DNA from: Streptomyces kronopolitis
Lineage (GTDB): Bacteria > Actinomycetota > Actinomycetes > Streptomycetales > Streptomycetaceae
Length of the DNA: 64,000 nucleotides
Direction: 5' to 3'
Assembly: GCF_014646275.1 (NCBI RefSeq)
Contig: NZ_BMND01000028.1
Coordinates: 1-64,000, forward strand
Shown: piece after piece, positions 40,055-48,055 of the stretch
Numbering within the stretch: position 1 is the stretch's first letter
Layout of the letters: each line of letters opens with the position of its first letter
Notes under the pieces: generated by a model
The model's database searches: none
What the model saw: the letters and a program-made list of their open reading frames with translations, nothing else
What the model was told of the DNA's origin: nothing
Made by a program: the position numbers and the translations under genes

Positions 40055-41164
40055 ATGACCTCCATCGACACCCCCCGAGCCGGTGCGGCCGAGGCCGGCG
40101 CCCCACCCGCGGTCCGGCTCGACCGGATCAGCAAGACCTACGGCAACTCCACCGCGGTCGACGACCTCTGTCTGGACATCGCCCCCGGTGAGTTCTTCTC
40201 CCTGCTGGGCCCGTCCGGCTGCGGCAAGACCACCTCGCTGCGGATGATCGGCGGCTTCACCGACCCCAGCGCCGGCACCGTCCTGCTGAGCGGCGAGGAC
40301 GTCACCGCGCTGCCGCCCGACAAGCGCAACGTCAATACGGTCTTCCAGAGTTACGCCCTCTTCGACCATCTCTCGGTGGCCGACAACGTGGCCTTCGGCC
40401 TCAAGCGCAAGGGCGTCGCCCGGGCCGAGATCCGCACCCGGGTGGCGGCGATGCTGGAGCGGGTGCAGCTCGGCGGGCTCGGCGACCGCAAGCCCGGCAC
40501 GCTCTCCGGCGGGCAGCGGCAGCGGGTGGCGCTGGCCCGCGCCCTGGTCAACCGCCCCCAGGTGCTGCTGCTGGACGAGCCGCTGGCCGCGCTCGACCTC
40601 AAGCTGCGGCGCCGGATGCAGGTCGAGCTCAAGCAGATCCAGCGCGAGGTCGGCATCACCTTCGTCTTCGTCACCCATGACCAGGACGAGGCCCTGACCA
40701 TGTCGGACCGGGTGGCGGTGATGAACGAGGGCCGGGTGGAGCAGTGCGGCACACCGGAGGACGTCTACGAACACCCCGCGAGCCGCTTCGTGGCCTCCTT
40801 CATGGGGACGTCCAACCTCGTCCCCGGCACCTACCGCGACGGGCAGGTGGTCCTCGACTGCGGTCCCGCCCTGCCGGTCGGCCCGCGCGACGGCGTCGCC
40901 GACGGCGCCGCCGTCAGCCTGTCGGTCCGGCCGGAGAAGATCTGGCTCTCCGACTTCGAACCCGGCATGGCGCTGGTGCGGGGAGTGGTCCGCGAGACCG
41001 TCTACTCCGGCCCCACCACCACGTATCTGATCGAACTCGCCCCGGACGTCACGGTGTCCGTGCTGGAGCAGAACACCGACCGCTCCCGCATGGAGGACCG
41101 CTGGTGCGGCGGCGAGAGCGTGGAGATCGGCTGGCGGCCCGAGCACTGCCTGGTCCTCGAATAG
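40055..41164 (+). CDS. potA: ABC transporter ATPase (PotA type)
   Basis: A 369-aa ATPase. Walker A is GPSGCGKTT, the signature is LSGGQRQRVALARAL, Walker B is VLLLDEPLAALD, and the switch His is in FVTHDQDEA. A C-terminal TOBE domain (about 285-365) is typical of PotA/CysA-type importers. The ATG at 40055 has GGGAAG 9 nt upstream; a GTG at 40046 overlapping the PotC stop is an alternative. It energises the importer encoded by the three preceding genes. Confidence 0.92.
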   Translation: MTSIDTPRAGAAEAGAPPAVRLDRISKTYGNSTAVDDLCLDIAPGEFFSLLGPSGCGKTTSLRMIGGFTDPSAGTVLLSGEDVTALPPDKRNVNTVFQSYALFDHLSVADNVAFGLKRKGVARAEIRTRVAAMLERVQLGGLGDRKPGTLSGGQRQRVALARALVNRPQVLLLDEPLAALDLKLRRRMQVELKQIQREVGITFVFVTHDQDEALTMSDRVAVMNEGRVEQCGTPEDVYEHPASRFVASFMGTSNLVPGTYRDGQVVLDCGPALPVGPRDGVADGAAVSLSVRPEKIWLSDFEPGMALVRGVVRETVYSGPTTTYLIELAPDVTVSVLEQNTDRSRMEDRWCGGESVEIGWRPEHCLVLE

Positions 41165-41202
41165 CCGACCGGGCCGGTCCGACCCGGCCCATCCGACTCG
41201 AC

Positions 41203-41224
41203 CCGGCCCGGTCCGCCGGGCCGG
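41203..41224 (+). terminator. Stem-loop between the ATPase and amine oxidase genes
   Basis: CCGGCCCGG / CCGGGCCGG, a perfect 9-bp stem with a 4-nt loop. It lies inside the operon, so it may attenuate transcription or stabilise the upstream message rather than end it. Confidence 0.5.
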
Positions 41225-41272
41225 CTGCGGCCGCCCTCCGCCGCCCCACCGACAGCAAAGGAACGCTCCCTG

Positions 41273-42586
41273 ATGAACCACGACGTCATCGTGCTCGGCG
41301 CCGGCCTCGCCGGACTCGCCGCGGCACGGGACCTGAGCGCGGCGGGCGCCGATGTGCTCGTCGTCGAGGCCCGTGACCGGGTCGGCGGCCGCGTCGAACA
41401 GGCCGTGCTGCCCGACGGCCGGCTGGTCCAGCTCGGCGGCGAGGTGGTCGGCCGGGCGCACACCGCCTACCTCGAACTGGCCGCGGAACTCGGCCTGACC
41501 CTCGTGCCCAGCTATGTCGCCGAGCCCGGCCGGATGGCGCGGGCCACCGCGGAAGGGGTCTCGGCCGGCGACCCGCCGCACTGGTTCGGCCCCGGCGACC
41601 AGGCCTGCCACGAGCAGGTCACCGAGGCGTTCGTGGCGCTGGCCCGGACCGTCGACCCCGAGGACCCCTGGTCGCTGCCGCACGCCGCGGCCCTCGACCG
41701 GCTGTCGGTCGGCGCCTGGCTGCGCGGCGAAGGGGCGAGCCCGGCCGTCGTACGGCTCTGGGAGATCGGCCAACTGGCCCTGGCCAGCGGCTCCTACGAG
41801 CGCACCTCCCTGCTGGCCGCGCTGCGCAAGCACGCCGCCGTCCCCGGTGACGACCCCTACGCCTACGAGGACTGGGAGGGGCTGCGGGTGGCCGAGGGCT
41901 CGGCGACCGTGGCGCTGCGGATGGCGGCGGAACTCGGCCACCGCATCCGCCTCTCGGCGCCGGTCGCGGAGGTCGCGATCCGCCCGGGCGGCTGCCGGGT
42001 ACGCCTGGCCTGCGGGGAGACCCTGACCGCCGACGCGGTGGTCAGCGCGCTGCCGGTGGGCCCGCTCCGCTCGGTGGCGGTCACCGGGGTCTCCGAGGCC
42101 CGCCTCTCCTCGCTGCACCGTCAGCGCCAGGCCGTCGCCGCCAAGTTCGCGGCGGCCTACGACAAGCCGTTCTGGCGCAGCCTGGACCTCAACGGCCTCT
42201 CCGAATGCGAGGGGGTGCTCGGCAGCACCTGGCCGCAGAGCGAGGGCATCCTGTCCGCGCTGATCCCCCCGGAGCGCTACGGCGTCCTGCTGGGGATGCC
42301 CGCCGCGGTCCGCGACCAGGAGCTGCTGGCCGACGTGGCCCGGCTCTACGGACCGGAGGCGCTCCAGCCGTTCACCTCGTATCTGCGCATGTGGGGCACC
42401 GACCCGTGGACCCAGGGCTATGTCACGCACTGGAGCCCCGGCGACGTGATGGCGGTCGGCCCGCTGCACGGCACCCATGAACCGCCCTTCTACGTCTGCG
42501 GATCGGACCAGTGGGTGGCCGGCTACATGGAGGGCGCGGTGCGCACCGGGCGCGCGGCGGCGCGGGAGGTGCTGCGCCATGGCTGA
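41273..42586 (+). CDS. Flavin-containing amine oxidase
   Basis: A 437-aa FAD enzyme of the monoamine/putrescine oxidase family. The dinucleotide motif is IVLGAGLAGLAAARDL; the ARDRVGGRVEQ motif and the C-terminal FAD segment ending VAGYMEGAVRTGRAAA are classic. It oxidises an amine to an aldehyde plus ammonia or amine and hydrogen peroxide. AAAGGAACG precedes the ATG. The stop overlaps the aldehyde dehydrogenase start by 8 bp, so the aldehyde is probably passed straight on. Confidence 0.9.
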   Translation: MNHDVIVLGAGLAGLAAARDLSAAGADVLVVEARDRVGGRVEQAVLPDGRLVQLGGEVVGRAHTAYLELAAELGLTLVPSYVAEPGRMARATAEGVSAGDPPHWFGPGDQACHEQVTEAFVALARTVDPEDPWSLPHAAALDRLSVGAWLRGEGASPAVVRLWEIGQLALASGSYERTSLLAALRKHAAVPGDDPYAYEDWEGLRVAEGSATVALRMAAELGHRIRLSAPVAEVAIRPGGCRVRLACGETLTADAVVSALPVGPLRSVAVTGVSEARLSSLHRQRQAVAAKFAAAYDKPFWRSLDLNGLSECEGVLGSTWPQSEGILSALIPPERYGVLLGMPAAVRDQELLADVARLYGPEALQPFTSYLRMWGTDPWTQGYVTHWSPGDVMAVGPLHGTHEPPFYVCGSDQWVAGYMEGAVRTGRAAAREVLRHG

Positions 42587-44012
42587 GCGAGCCGCCCCCT
42601 CCCCCGTCCTCAACCACATCGCGGGAGCCGACCGGCCGTCGGCCTCCGGCGCCTCGATGCCGCTCGTCGACCCCGCCACCGGCGCGGTGCACGGCGGCGC
42701 GCCGCGCTCCGGGCCGTCCGACACCGACGCGGCCTGCACGGCGGCGCAGTCCGCCCTCGACGGCTGGTCGCTGACCACCCCCGCCCAGCGGCAGCGGGCC
42801 CTGCTGGGCATCGCCGAGGCGATCGAGGCCCACGCGGACGCCCTGGTGGCCGCCGAGGTCGGGGACACCGGCAAGCCGCCCGGGCAGTTCCGGTCCGAGG
42901 AACTGCCCGCGGTCACCGACACCTTCCGCTACTTCGCCGGGGCGGCGCGCAATCTCCCGGGGGCGGCCGCCGCCGAGTACACCGAGGGCCGCACCTCGGT
43001 GCTGCGGCGCGAACCGGTCGGGGTCTGCGCCCAGATCACCCCCTGGAACTACCCGCTGATGATGGCCGCGTGGAAGATCGCCCCAGCCCTGGCGGCCGGC
43101 AACACCTGTGTGCTCAAGCCCGCCGACACCACCCCCTCGTCCGCCGCGCTGCTCGCCCGGATCGCGGCGGAGCGGCTGCCGCCCGGGGTGCTCAACGTGG
43201 TCTGCGGCGACCGTGACACCGGCCGGTCGCTGACCTCGCACCCGGTGCCCCGGCTGATCGCGGTCACCGGCAGCGTCCGGGCGGGGCGGGAGATCGCCGC
43301 CACCGCCGCGGCGGACCTCAAGCGGGTGCATCTGGAGCTGGGCGGGAACGCCCCGGTGATCGTCCATGACGATGTGGACGTCGAGGCCGCCGCGGCCGAA
43401 CTGGCGGCCGTCGCCTACTTCAACGCCGGGCAGGACTGCACCGCCCCCACCCGGCTGCTGGTCCACCGGCGGCGCCATGACGCCTTCGTCGCCGCGTTCG
43501 CGGCCCGGGCGCGCGCGCTGCGCACCGGGCCGCCCGACGAGGCCCCGGCGGACTACGGCCCGCTCAACAGCGAGGCTCAACTCACCTCCGTACAGGGCTT
43601 GTTGAGCCGGTTGCCGGGGCACGCCGAGGTGGTGACGGGCGGGGCCGCGGTGGGCCGGGCGGGCTGGTTCCACGAGCCCACGGTGGTCGCCGGGGTGCGG
43701 CAGGACGACGAGATCGTGCAGGAGGAGATCTTCGGCCCGGTCGTCACCGTGCAGTCCTTCGCCGACGAGGAGGAGGCGCTGCGGCTGGCGAACGGGGTCC
43801 GGTTCGGGCTGGCGGCGAGCGTGTGGACCGGCGACCACGGGCGGGCCATGCGGGCCACCCGGGCGCTGCACACCGGGATCGTCTGGGTGAACACCCATGG
43901 CACCACCGTCTCGGAGATGCCGCACGGCGGGGTCAAGCACTCCGGCTACGGCAGCGATCTGTCCCTGGCCGGGCTGCTGGACTACACCCAGGTCAAGCAC
44001 GTCATGCTGTGA
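42579..44012 (+). CDS. NAD(P)-dependent aldehyde dehydrogenase
   Basis: A 477-aa enzyme resembling gamma-aminobutyraldehyde and betaine-aldehyde dehydrogenases. QITPWNYPLMMAAWK lines the cofactor site, LELGGNAP contains the general-base Glu, and FNAGQDCTAPTRLL contains the catalytic Cys. EEIFGPVV and GGVKHSGYG are also typical. The ATG at 42579 lies inside the end of the amine oxidase gene; a longer upstream frame is only its shadow. It oxidises the aldehyde made by the amine oxidase or by Rieske C-N cleavage. Confidence 0.92.
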   Translation: MAERAAPSPVLNHIAGADRPSASGASMPLVDPATGAVHGGAPRSGPSDTDAACTAAQSALDGWSLTTPAQRQRALLGIAEAIEAHADALVAAEVGDTGKPPGQFRSEELPAVTDTFRYFAGAARNLPGAAAAEYTEGRTSVLRREPVGVCAQITPWNYPLMMAAWKIAPALAAGNTCVLKPADTTPSSAALLARIAAERLPPGVLNVVCGDRDTGRSLTSHPVPRLIAVTGSVRAGREIAATAAADLKRVHLELGGNAPVIVHDDVDVEAAAAELAAVAYFNAGQDCTAPTRLLVHRRRHDAFVAAFAARARALRTGPPDEAPADYGPLNSEAQLTSVQGLLSRLPGHAEVVTGGAAVGRAGWFHEPTVVAGVRQDDEIVQEEIFGPVVTVQSFADEEEALRLANGVRFGLAASVWTGDHGRAMRATRALHTGIVWVNTHGTTVSEMPHGGVKHSGYGSDLSLAGLLDYTQVKHVML

Positions 44013-44030
44013 GCCGGCGGCCGGGACCCG

Positions 44031-44092
44031 CGCTCAGGAGCCGCGCACTCAGAGGCCCCGCTCTCAGGGGTGCGGCGCTCAGGGGCACGGCG
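44031..44092. repeat. 15-bp imperfect tandem repeat, four copies
   Basis: CTCAG-containing units start at 44033, 44048, 44063 and 44078, in the gap between the convergent aldehyde dehydrogenase and DMT transporter genes. The last unit includes the DMT stop codon. Confidence 0.6.
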
Positions 44093-45005
44093 GCTCGGTT
44101 TCGGCGGCGCCCCCGCCGGACGCCGCGGCGGGAGTGTCCTGCGCACCCGTCAGATCCCGGGCCAGTGCGACGCGGGAGAGCAGCATCGCGCCCCACAGCA
44201 CCAGGGCGACGCCCAGCGCCTCGGGCAGCAGCCACCAGCCGGTCCGGACCCGCTCGTCGTAGAGGGTGACGCCCAGCGACAGGCTCACCAGCGCGTCCCC
44301 GAGGGTGAGCACCGGCTGCGAGGCGGTCAGCGGCCCCGACTGCATGGCGTTCTCCAGGAGGAAGATGGCCATCACGCCGACCACGGCGAACCCGTAGGTC
44401 TGCCACGCGGTGAAGAACGCGCCGGGGCCGCCGACCTGCCACGCGTGGGTCGCGTCCTTCATCAGGGCCGCGGTGAGCGCGTAGGCGACGGCCGTGGCGG
44501 CGGCGAAGCAGGCAGCCCGTACCCCGCCCGCGCCCCGGCGCAGCGCGGCGAGGACGGCCGCCGCGATCACCCCGGCGCAGACCACGAGGGCGGGCACCCA
44601 GCGGCCGAACGGGGCGTGGGCGGTGCCGATGGTGGGCGCGGCGGCGGCGAGGGCGGAGCCGAGTCCGACGACGAGCAGCGCCACCCCCACCCAGCCGCTG
44701 CGGGGGATCCGTCCGCCCAGGAGCACCCGGCCGATCAGCAACGCGAGTGGCAGTTCCAGCACGAAGAGCGGCTGCACCACCGACAGCGCCCCCTGCGACA
44801 GCGCCAGCGCCTGGAAGCACGCCGCGGCGACGACGGCGAGCATCCCGCCGATCCAGACGGCACGGTGCAGCAGATCGACCAGCAGCCCCAGGCGCAGCCC
44901 GGCGGACAGCGGGACGGTACGGGCCGCGCGCCGCTGGAGCACCGTGGCCAGCGCGTTGCTGGCCGCCGCGAGCAGCGCGAACACCACGGACGGCCATGGG
45001 GCCAC
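44079..45005 (-). CDS. DMT-superfamily (EamA-like) transporter
   Basis: A 308-aa membrane protein with about nine to ten hydrophobic segments arranged as two similar halves, as in EamA-type exporters (SNALATVLQRRAAR near the start, LPLALLIGRVLLGG at the end of the first half, SQPVLTLGDALVSLSLGV in the second). The GTG at 45005 is chosen because GGAGG lies 8 nt upstream and the first helix begins at once; longer upstream frames are not hydrophobic. The substrate is unknown. Confidence 0.82.
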   Translation of the reverse strand: MAPWPSVVFALLAAASNALATVLQRRAARTVPLSAGLRLGLLVDLLHRAVWIGGMLAVVAAACFQALALSQGALSVVQPLFVLELPLALLIGRVLLGGRIPRSGWVGVALLVVGLGSALAAAAPTIGTAHAPFGRWVPALVVCAGVIAAAVLAALRRGAGGVRAACFAAATAVAYALTAALMKDATHAWQVGGPGAFFTAWQTYGFAVVGVMAIFLLENAMQSGPLTASQPVLTLGDALVSLSLGVTLYDERVRTGWWLLPEALGVALVLWGAMLLSRVALARDLTGAQDTPAAASGGGAAETEPPCP

Positions 45006-45395
45006 GCGCCCACCTCCTCGTCGGGCACCCGGCCACCGGGAGAGGTGCCGCGCCGGTCCTCGGGCGGGGCGGTGTGGCGCCGTGGTGGGCCTCGACGCTA
45101 TCGGCAGCCACCGCCGACACCCCGGCGACACGGACCCCGGGCGGCCGCATTCGCTGAGCTGGACGGTGACCGCCGGGGTGGCGGGAGCGGCGGACCCGGC
45201 AGCAACGGGGTGACACACGTTCGGGCCGTCCGGGTGGCCGGGGAGGGCCGGGGGCCGAAGGCTGAAGGCCGTCAGCGCACCGCACGGGGCACCGGCCGCC
45301 GGGCGGACACCGCAGGCCCACGGGCGCCGCCGCGCGTGCGGGATCGGCGGCACGGCGGGCGCCCACGCGTCAGGAAGGGCTGGTCAGGAATCCCC
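45006..45395. other. 390-bp gap between divergent genes
   Basis: It should hold the promoters of the DMT transporter and the SpoIIE-type phosphatase. The frames crossing it show no resemblance to known proteins and no clear palindrome stands out. Confidence 0.4.
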
Positions 45396-46520
45396 ATGTC
45401 CCGTCCGTCCCCGGAGTGGCCCCGCTACGTCGAGTTCGCGCCGACCGTCCTGGTCGCCGCGGGACTCCTGTGGGACCTGTTCTCGCCCGCGGACTACTGG
45501 GGCGACCCGATGCTCATCGCGGCGAGCGTGACGGCCGGTGCGCTGCTCTCGCTGCGGCACACCGTGACGATCGGCGCCGTGATCATCGTCGGTGTCTTCG
45601 TGCTGACGGTGAAGGACGGCACCGCCGGCGACATCGTGGGGTATGTGGAGCTGATCAACACCTTCTTCGCCGCGCTCATGGGCATCGGCGTCAACCGGGT
45701 GGTCGCCCGCTACGGACGCCGCCTGGACGTCGTCCGCACGGTGGCGGAGGCCGCCCAGCGCGCCGTGCTCCCCGCGCCCCCGAAACGCATCGGCCCGCTG
45801 ACCATCGCCGCCCGCTACCGGGCCGCCCAGGGCGAGGCCCGGATCGGCGGGGACGCCTACGCCGTGCAGCGCACCCCGTTCGGCGTCCGGCTGCTGATCG
45901 CCGACGTACGGGGCAAGGGGATGGGCGCGGTGAGCGCGGTGTCCGTGCTGCTGGGCGCGTTCCGCGAGGCGGCCGAGCAGGAAGCGGACCTGACAGCGGT
46001 GGCCGACCGGATGGAGCGCGCCCTGCTGCGGGAGAGCGAGCAGACCTCGGAGGAGGACCATCTGGAGGGCTTCATCACGGCCCTGATCTGCGAGGTCCTC
46101 CCGGGCGGCAGCGGGCTGCGGCTGCTGGACTGCGGCCACCCGGCGCCCTACCTCTGCCAGGACGGCGAGGTGCGTCCCCTGGAGGCCCGCGATCCGGGCC
46201 TGCCCCTGGGCATCGGGACGCTGGGCGCGCCGCGGACCGCGCCGGCCGACTGGCCGTTCCCGGCGGGCAGCACCCTGCTGCTGGTCACCGACGGCGTGAC
46301 CGAGGCCCGCGACCGCACCGGCACGTTCTACGACCCGGCGGAACAGCTGTCGGGCCGCGGCCCCTTCCGCGGCCCGCAGGATCTGATCGACGTGCTGGTG
46401 CGGGACGTCGAACGCTGGACCGGCGGGCCCCGCGACGACGACATGGCGGTGCTGGCGATCGGCCGGCAGGCGGAGGGCCGCCGGAGGTTCCGCAACGGCG
46501 GGAACAGCCCCGGACGCTGA
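45396..46520 (+). CDS. Membrane SpoIIE/PP2C-type serine phosphatase
   Basis: A 374-aa protein. Three to four N-terminal membrane segments (residues about 12-100) precede a cytoplasmic SpoIIE domain (about 140-360): RIGGDAYAVQ, LLIADVRGKGMGA, LLDCGHPAPYL, LLLVTDGVTEARD and RDDDMAVLAIG supply the metal-binding aspartates. In the cofactor-site motif the usual GGDWYD reads GGDAYA. Such enzymes dephosphorylate anti-anti-sigma factors in partner-switching networks. The start at 45396 follows CAGGAA; the much longer open frame upstream is a GC-rich artefact. Confidence 0.9.
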   Translation: MSRPSPEWPRYVEFAPTVLVAAGLLWDLFSPADYWGDPMLIAASVTAGALLSLRHTVTIGAVIIVGVFVLTVKDGTAGDIVGYVELINTFFAALMGIGVNRVVARYGRRLDVVRTVAEAAQRAVLPAPPKRIGPLTIAARYRAAQGEARIGGDAYAVQRTPFGVRLLIADVRGKGMGAVSAVSVLLGAFREAAEQEADLTAVADRMERALLRESEQTSEEDHLEGFITALICEVLPGGSGLRLLDCGHPAPYLCQDGEVRPLEARDPGLPLGIGTLGAPRTAPADWPFPAGSTLLLVTDGVTEARDRTGTFYDPAEQLSGRGPFRGPQDLIDVLVRDVERWTGGPRDDDMAVLAIGRQAEGRRRFRNGGNSPGR

Positions 46521-46719
46521 CCGGAGGCCGCGACGAGCGACCTGATCCCGGCGCACGACGACGGCCGCGCCGCCACCACCCCGGCGTTGCTGCATTGCGT
46601 GGCCTTTGCGGAATTCCCTCGTGTGCTGCCGGGATTCCTTGGTGAAGGATGAGATGATCAGTAAGAGCATCAGCATCCGCACCGAGCGATTCCTCGCTCC
46701 CGCGCAGATCGGAGTTGAT

Positions 46720-46905
46720 GTGTCCGACAACAGATCAACCCTGCTGAGTCAGCGCGCCGCCGTGATCTTTCTCCTGGGCGCCCTCACCGCTGTCGGCGCC
46801 GGAGTACTCACCTTCGTCAACGGCGGCACCCCGGCTTCCGCGACGCTCGTCGGCGGCGCGGCCTTCGGCGCCGCCGTCACCTTCTTCCATACGGTCATCG
46901 ACTGA
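46720..46905 (+). CDS. Small two-helix membrane protein
   Basis: A 61-aa protein of unknown function with two hydrophobic segments (AVIFLLGALTAVGAGVLTF and ASATLVGGAAFGAAVTFF). The GTG at 46720 is chosen for the GGAG six bases upstream; in-frame ATGs further upstream (for example 46654) would add an unconserved polar leader. The upstream 100 bp are less GC-rich and probably carry its promoter. Confidence 0.6.
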   Translation: MSDNRSTLLSQRAAVIFLLGALTAVGAGVLTFVNGGTPASATLVGGAAFGAAVTFFHTVID

Positions 46906-47280
46906 GATTCCGCCCCCGCGCCCGCGGCCCGCGGCCCGGCCGTCGGCGACCTTCGCACGGACCCGGTACGGCTCGTGCGGGCGGAGCACCACGGGCCGGT
47001 CTCCGGTGCGCCGCCCTCGGCTCCGCGGCAACTGCCCGTGCGGTCGGCGTCGCCGCCACCCGGTTTCCGGGCGGATCGTGCCGCCCGGAAGCCGGGCACG
47101 GACGGTGACTTGTGCGTGCCCACAGCAACCGGTGGCAGGTGAGAGCCGTGGGCGCCGTGGTTCCCGTGCGCCGAGCGGAATCCGTGGCACCGCATGCGGT
47201 GCGCTACTGGACCTCCGGTGCCAAACTTGAGTCACCGCGCCCGGCCGCCAGCCGGAGCCCTTGTCGCCGAGGGGACCACC
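46906..47280. other. 375-bp non-coding gap with a 16-bp palindrome
   Basis: No gene is supported. GCACCGCATGCGGTGC at 47187-47202 is a perfect palindrome 79 bp before the next start codon and could be an operator. The rest is GC-rich without clear structure. Confidence 0.4.
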
Positions 47281-47571
47281 ATGACCTGGGCATCTTGGAC
47301 CACTGTCGGGATACACGCGCTACCCGGCGCGGTGCGTACCGCGGAGATCGGCGTGATCAACGGCGATCTGACCATCCATACGACCTGGTCGGAGAATCAG
47401 GCCCATGTAGCGGTGCAGTACACCGGGGCCACCGACTGGTACACCATGGCCGGCAGCCCCGTCCCGTGCGCATCCGAGGAAGCCAGCCGGTCCTTCCACC
47501 AGGCCGTCGTCGAGGCCGCCCGCGGCGGCGAACGGGCCGAGGCCTCACTGGAGGAGCTCTTCCAGCAGTGA
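47281..47571 (+). CDS. Small soluble protein of unknown function
   Basis: A 96-aa protein that I do not recognise. It is tryptophan-rich at the N-terminus (MTWASWTTVG), beta-strand-rich in the middle (DLTIHTTWSENQAHVAVQY), and ends in a charged helix. It has no signal peptide. The ATG at 47281 follows GAGGGGACC; a longer in-frame start at 47194 is possible but less likely. Confidence 0.55.
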   Translation: MTWASWTTVGIHALPGAVRTAEIGVINGDLTIHTTWSENQAHVAVQYTGATDWYTMAGSPVPCASEEASRSFHQAVVEAARGGERAEASLEELFQQ

Positions 47572-48055
47572 CCGCGCGACGCCGGTGACGGGTCCACCGG
47601 CCGTTCCGCGCACTCCCCGCACTCCCCGCACTCCGCTCCCGTCTCGTCCTGAGGCCGGGAGCGTTGCCATGAAGGCCCGCTGCCCGCAGGCGAGTTCTCC
47701 GGTGCCGACGGGTGAGTCCCCGGCCGCTCCCGCGTGTTCCCCGACCGCGGCTCGCCGTCCTCAGCGGCGGCCTCCCCGTAGCAGCCCGCAGATCGCTGCG
47801 ACAGGGAAGCAACCAATTCCCGCCATCTGATGTCTCCTCCAGGGAGCACAGTTGGTCACCTTGCGGCTACTCAAAGCTGATCAATTGTCAAATTTCGCCC
47901 AGGAATCTCGCATACTGATCATTTCTCTTTACATGCCCATGCCAGACATACCAGGGTTTGCGCGGGGCCCCACGGCCCCCGTGGTGCACAACAGCACTGC
48001 GCGTACGGGCGGTTGGCACGACCGGCCGCCCCCACAGCGCTAAGGACCTCAAGCT
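47572..48055. other. 484-bp gap upstream of the M4 protease gene
   Basis: No gene is supported. A short 9-bp tandem repeat (CACTCCCCG, three copies) lies at 47611-47637. Bases 47870-47960 form an AT-rich island with two TGATCA sequences, probably the promoter region of the protease gene; no confident -35/-10 pair can be chosen. Confidence 0.4.

Noticed and set aside
44070..46520. One continuous 816-codon frame
   Set aside because: Its first 440 codons are GC-biased antisense of the DMT transporter and non-coding DNA; the phosphatase really starts at 45396 with a ribosome site and membrane helices.
47611..47637. Three copies of a 9-bp repeat, CACTCCCCG
   Set aside because: Short and low-complexity, over 400 bp from the next start codon; too weak to call a regulatory array.
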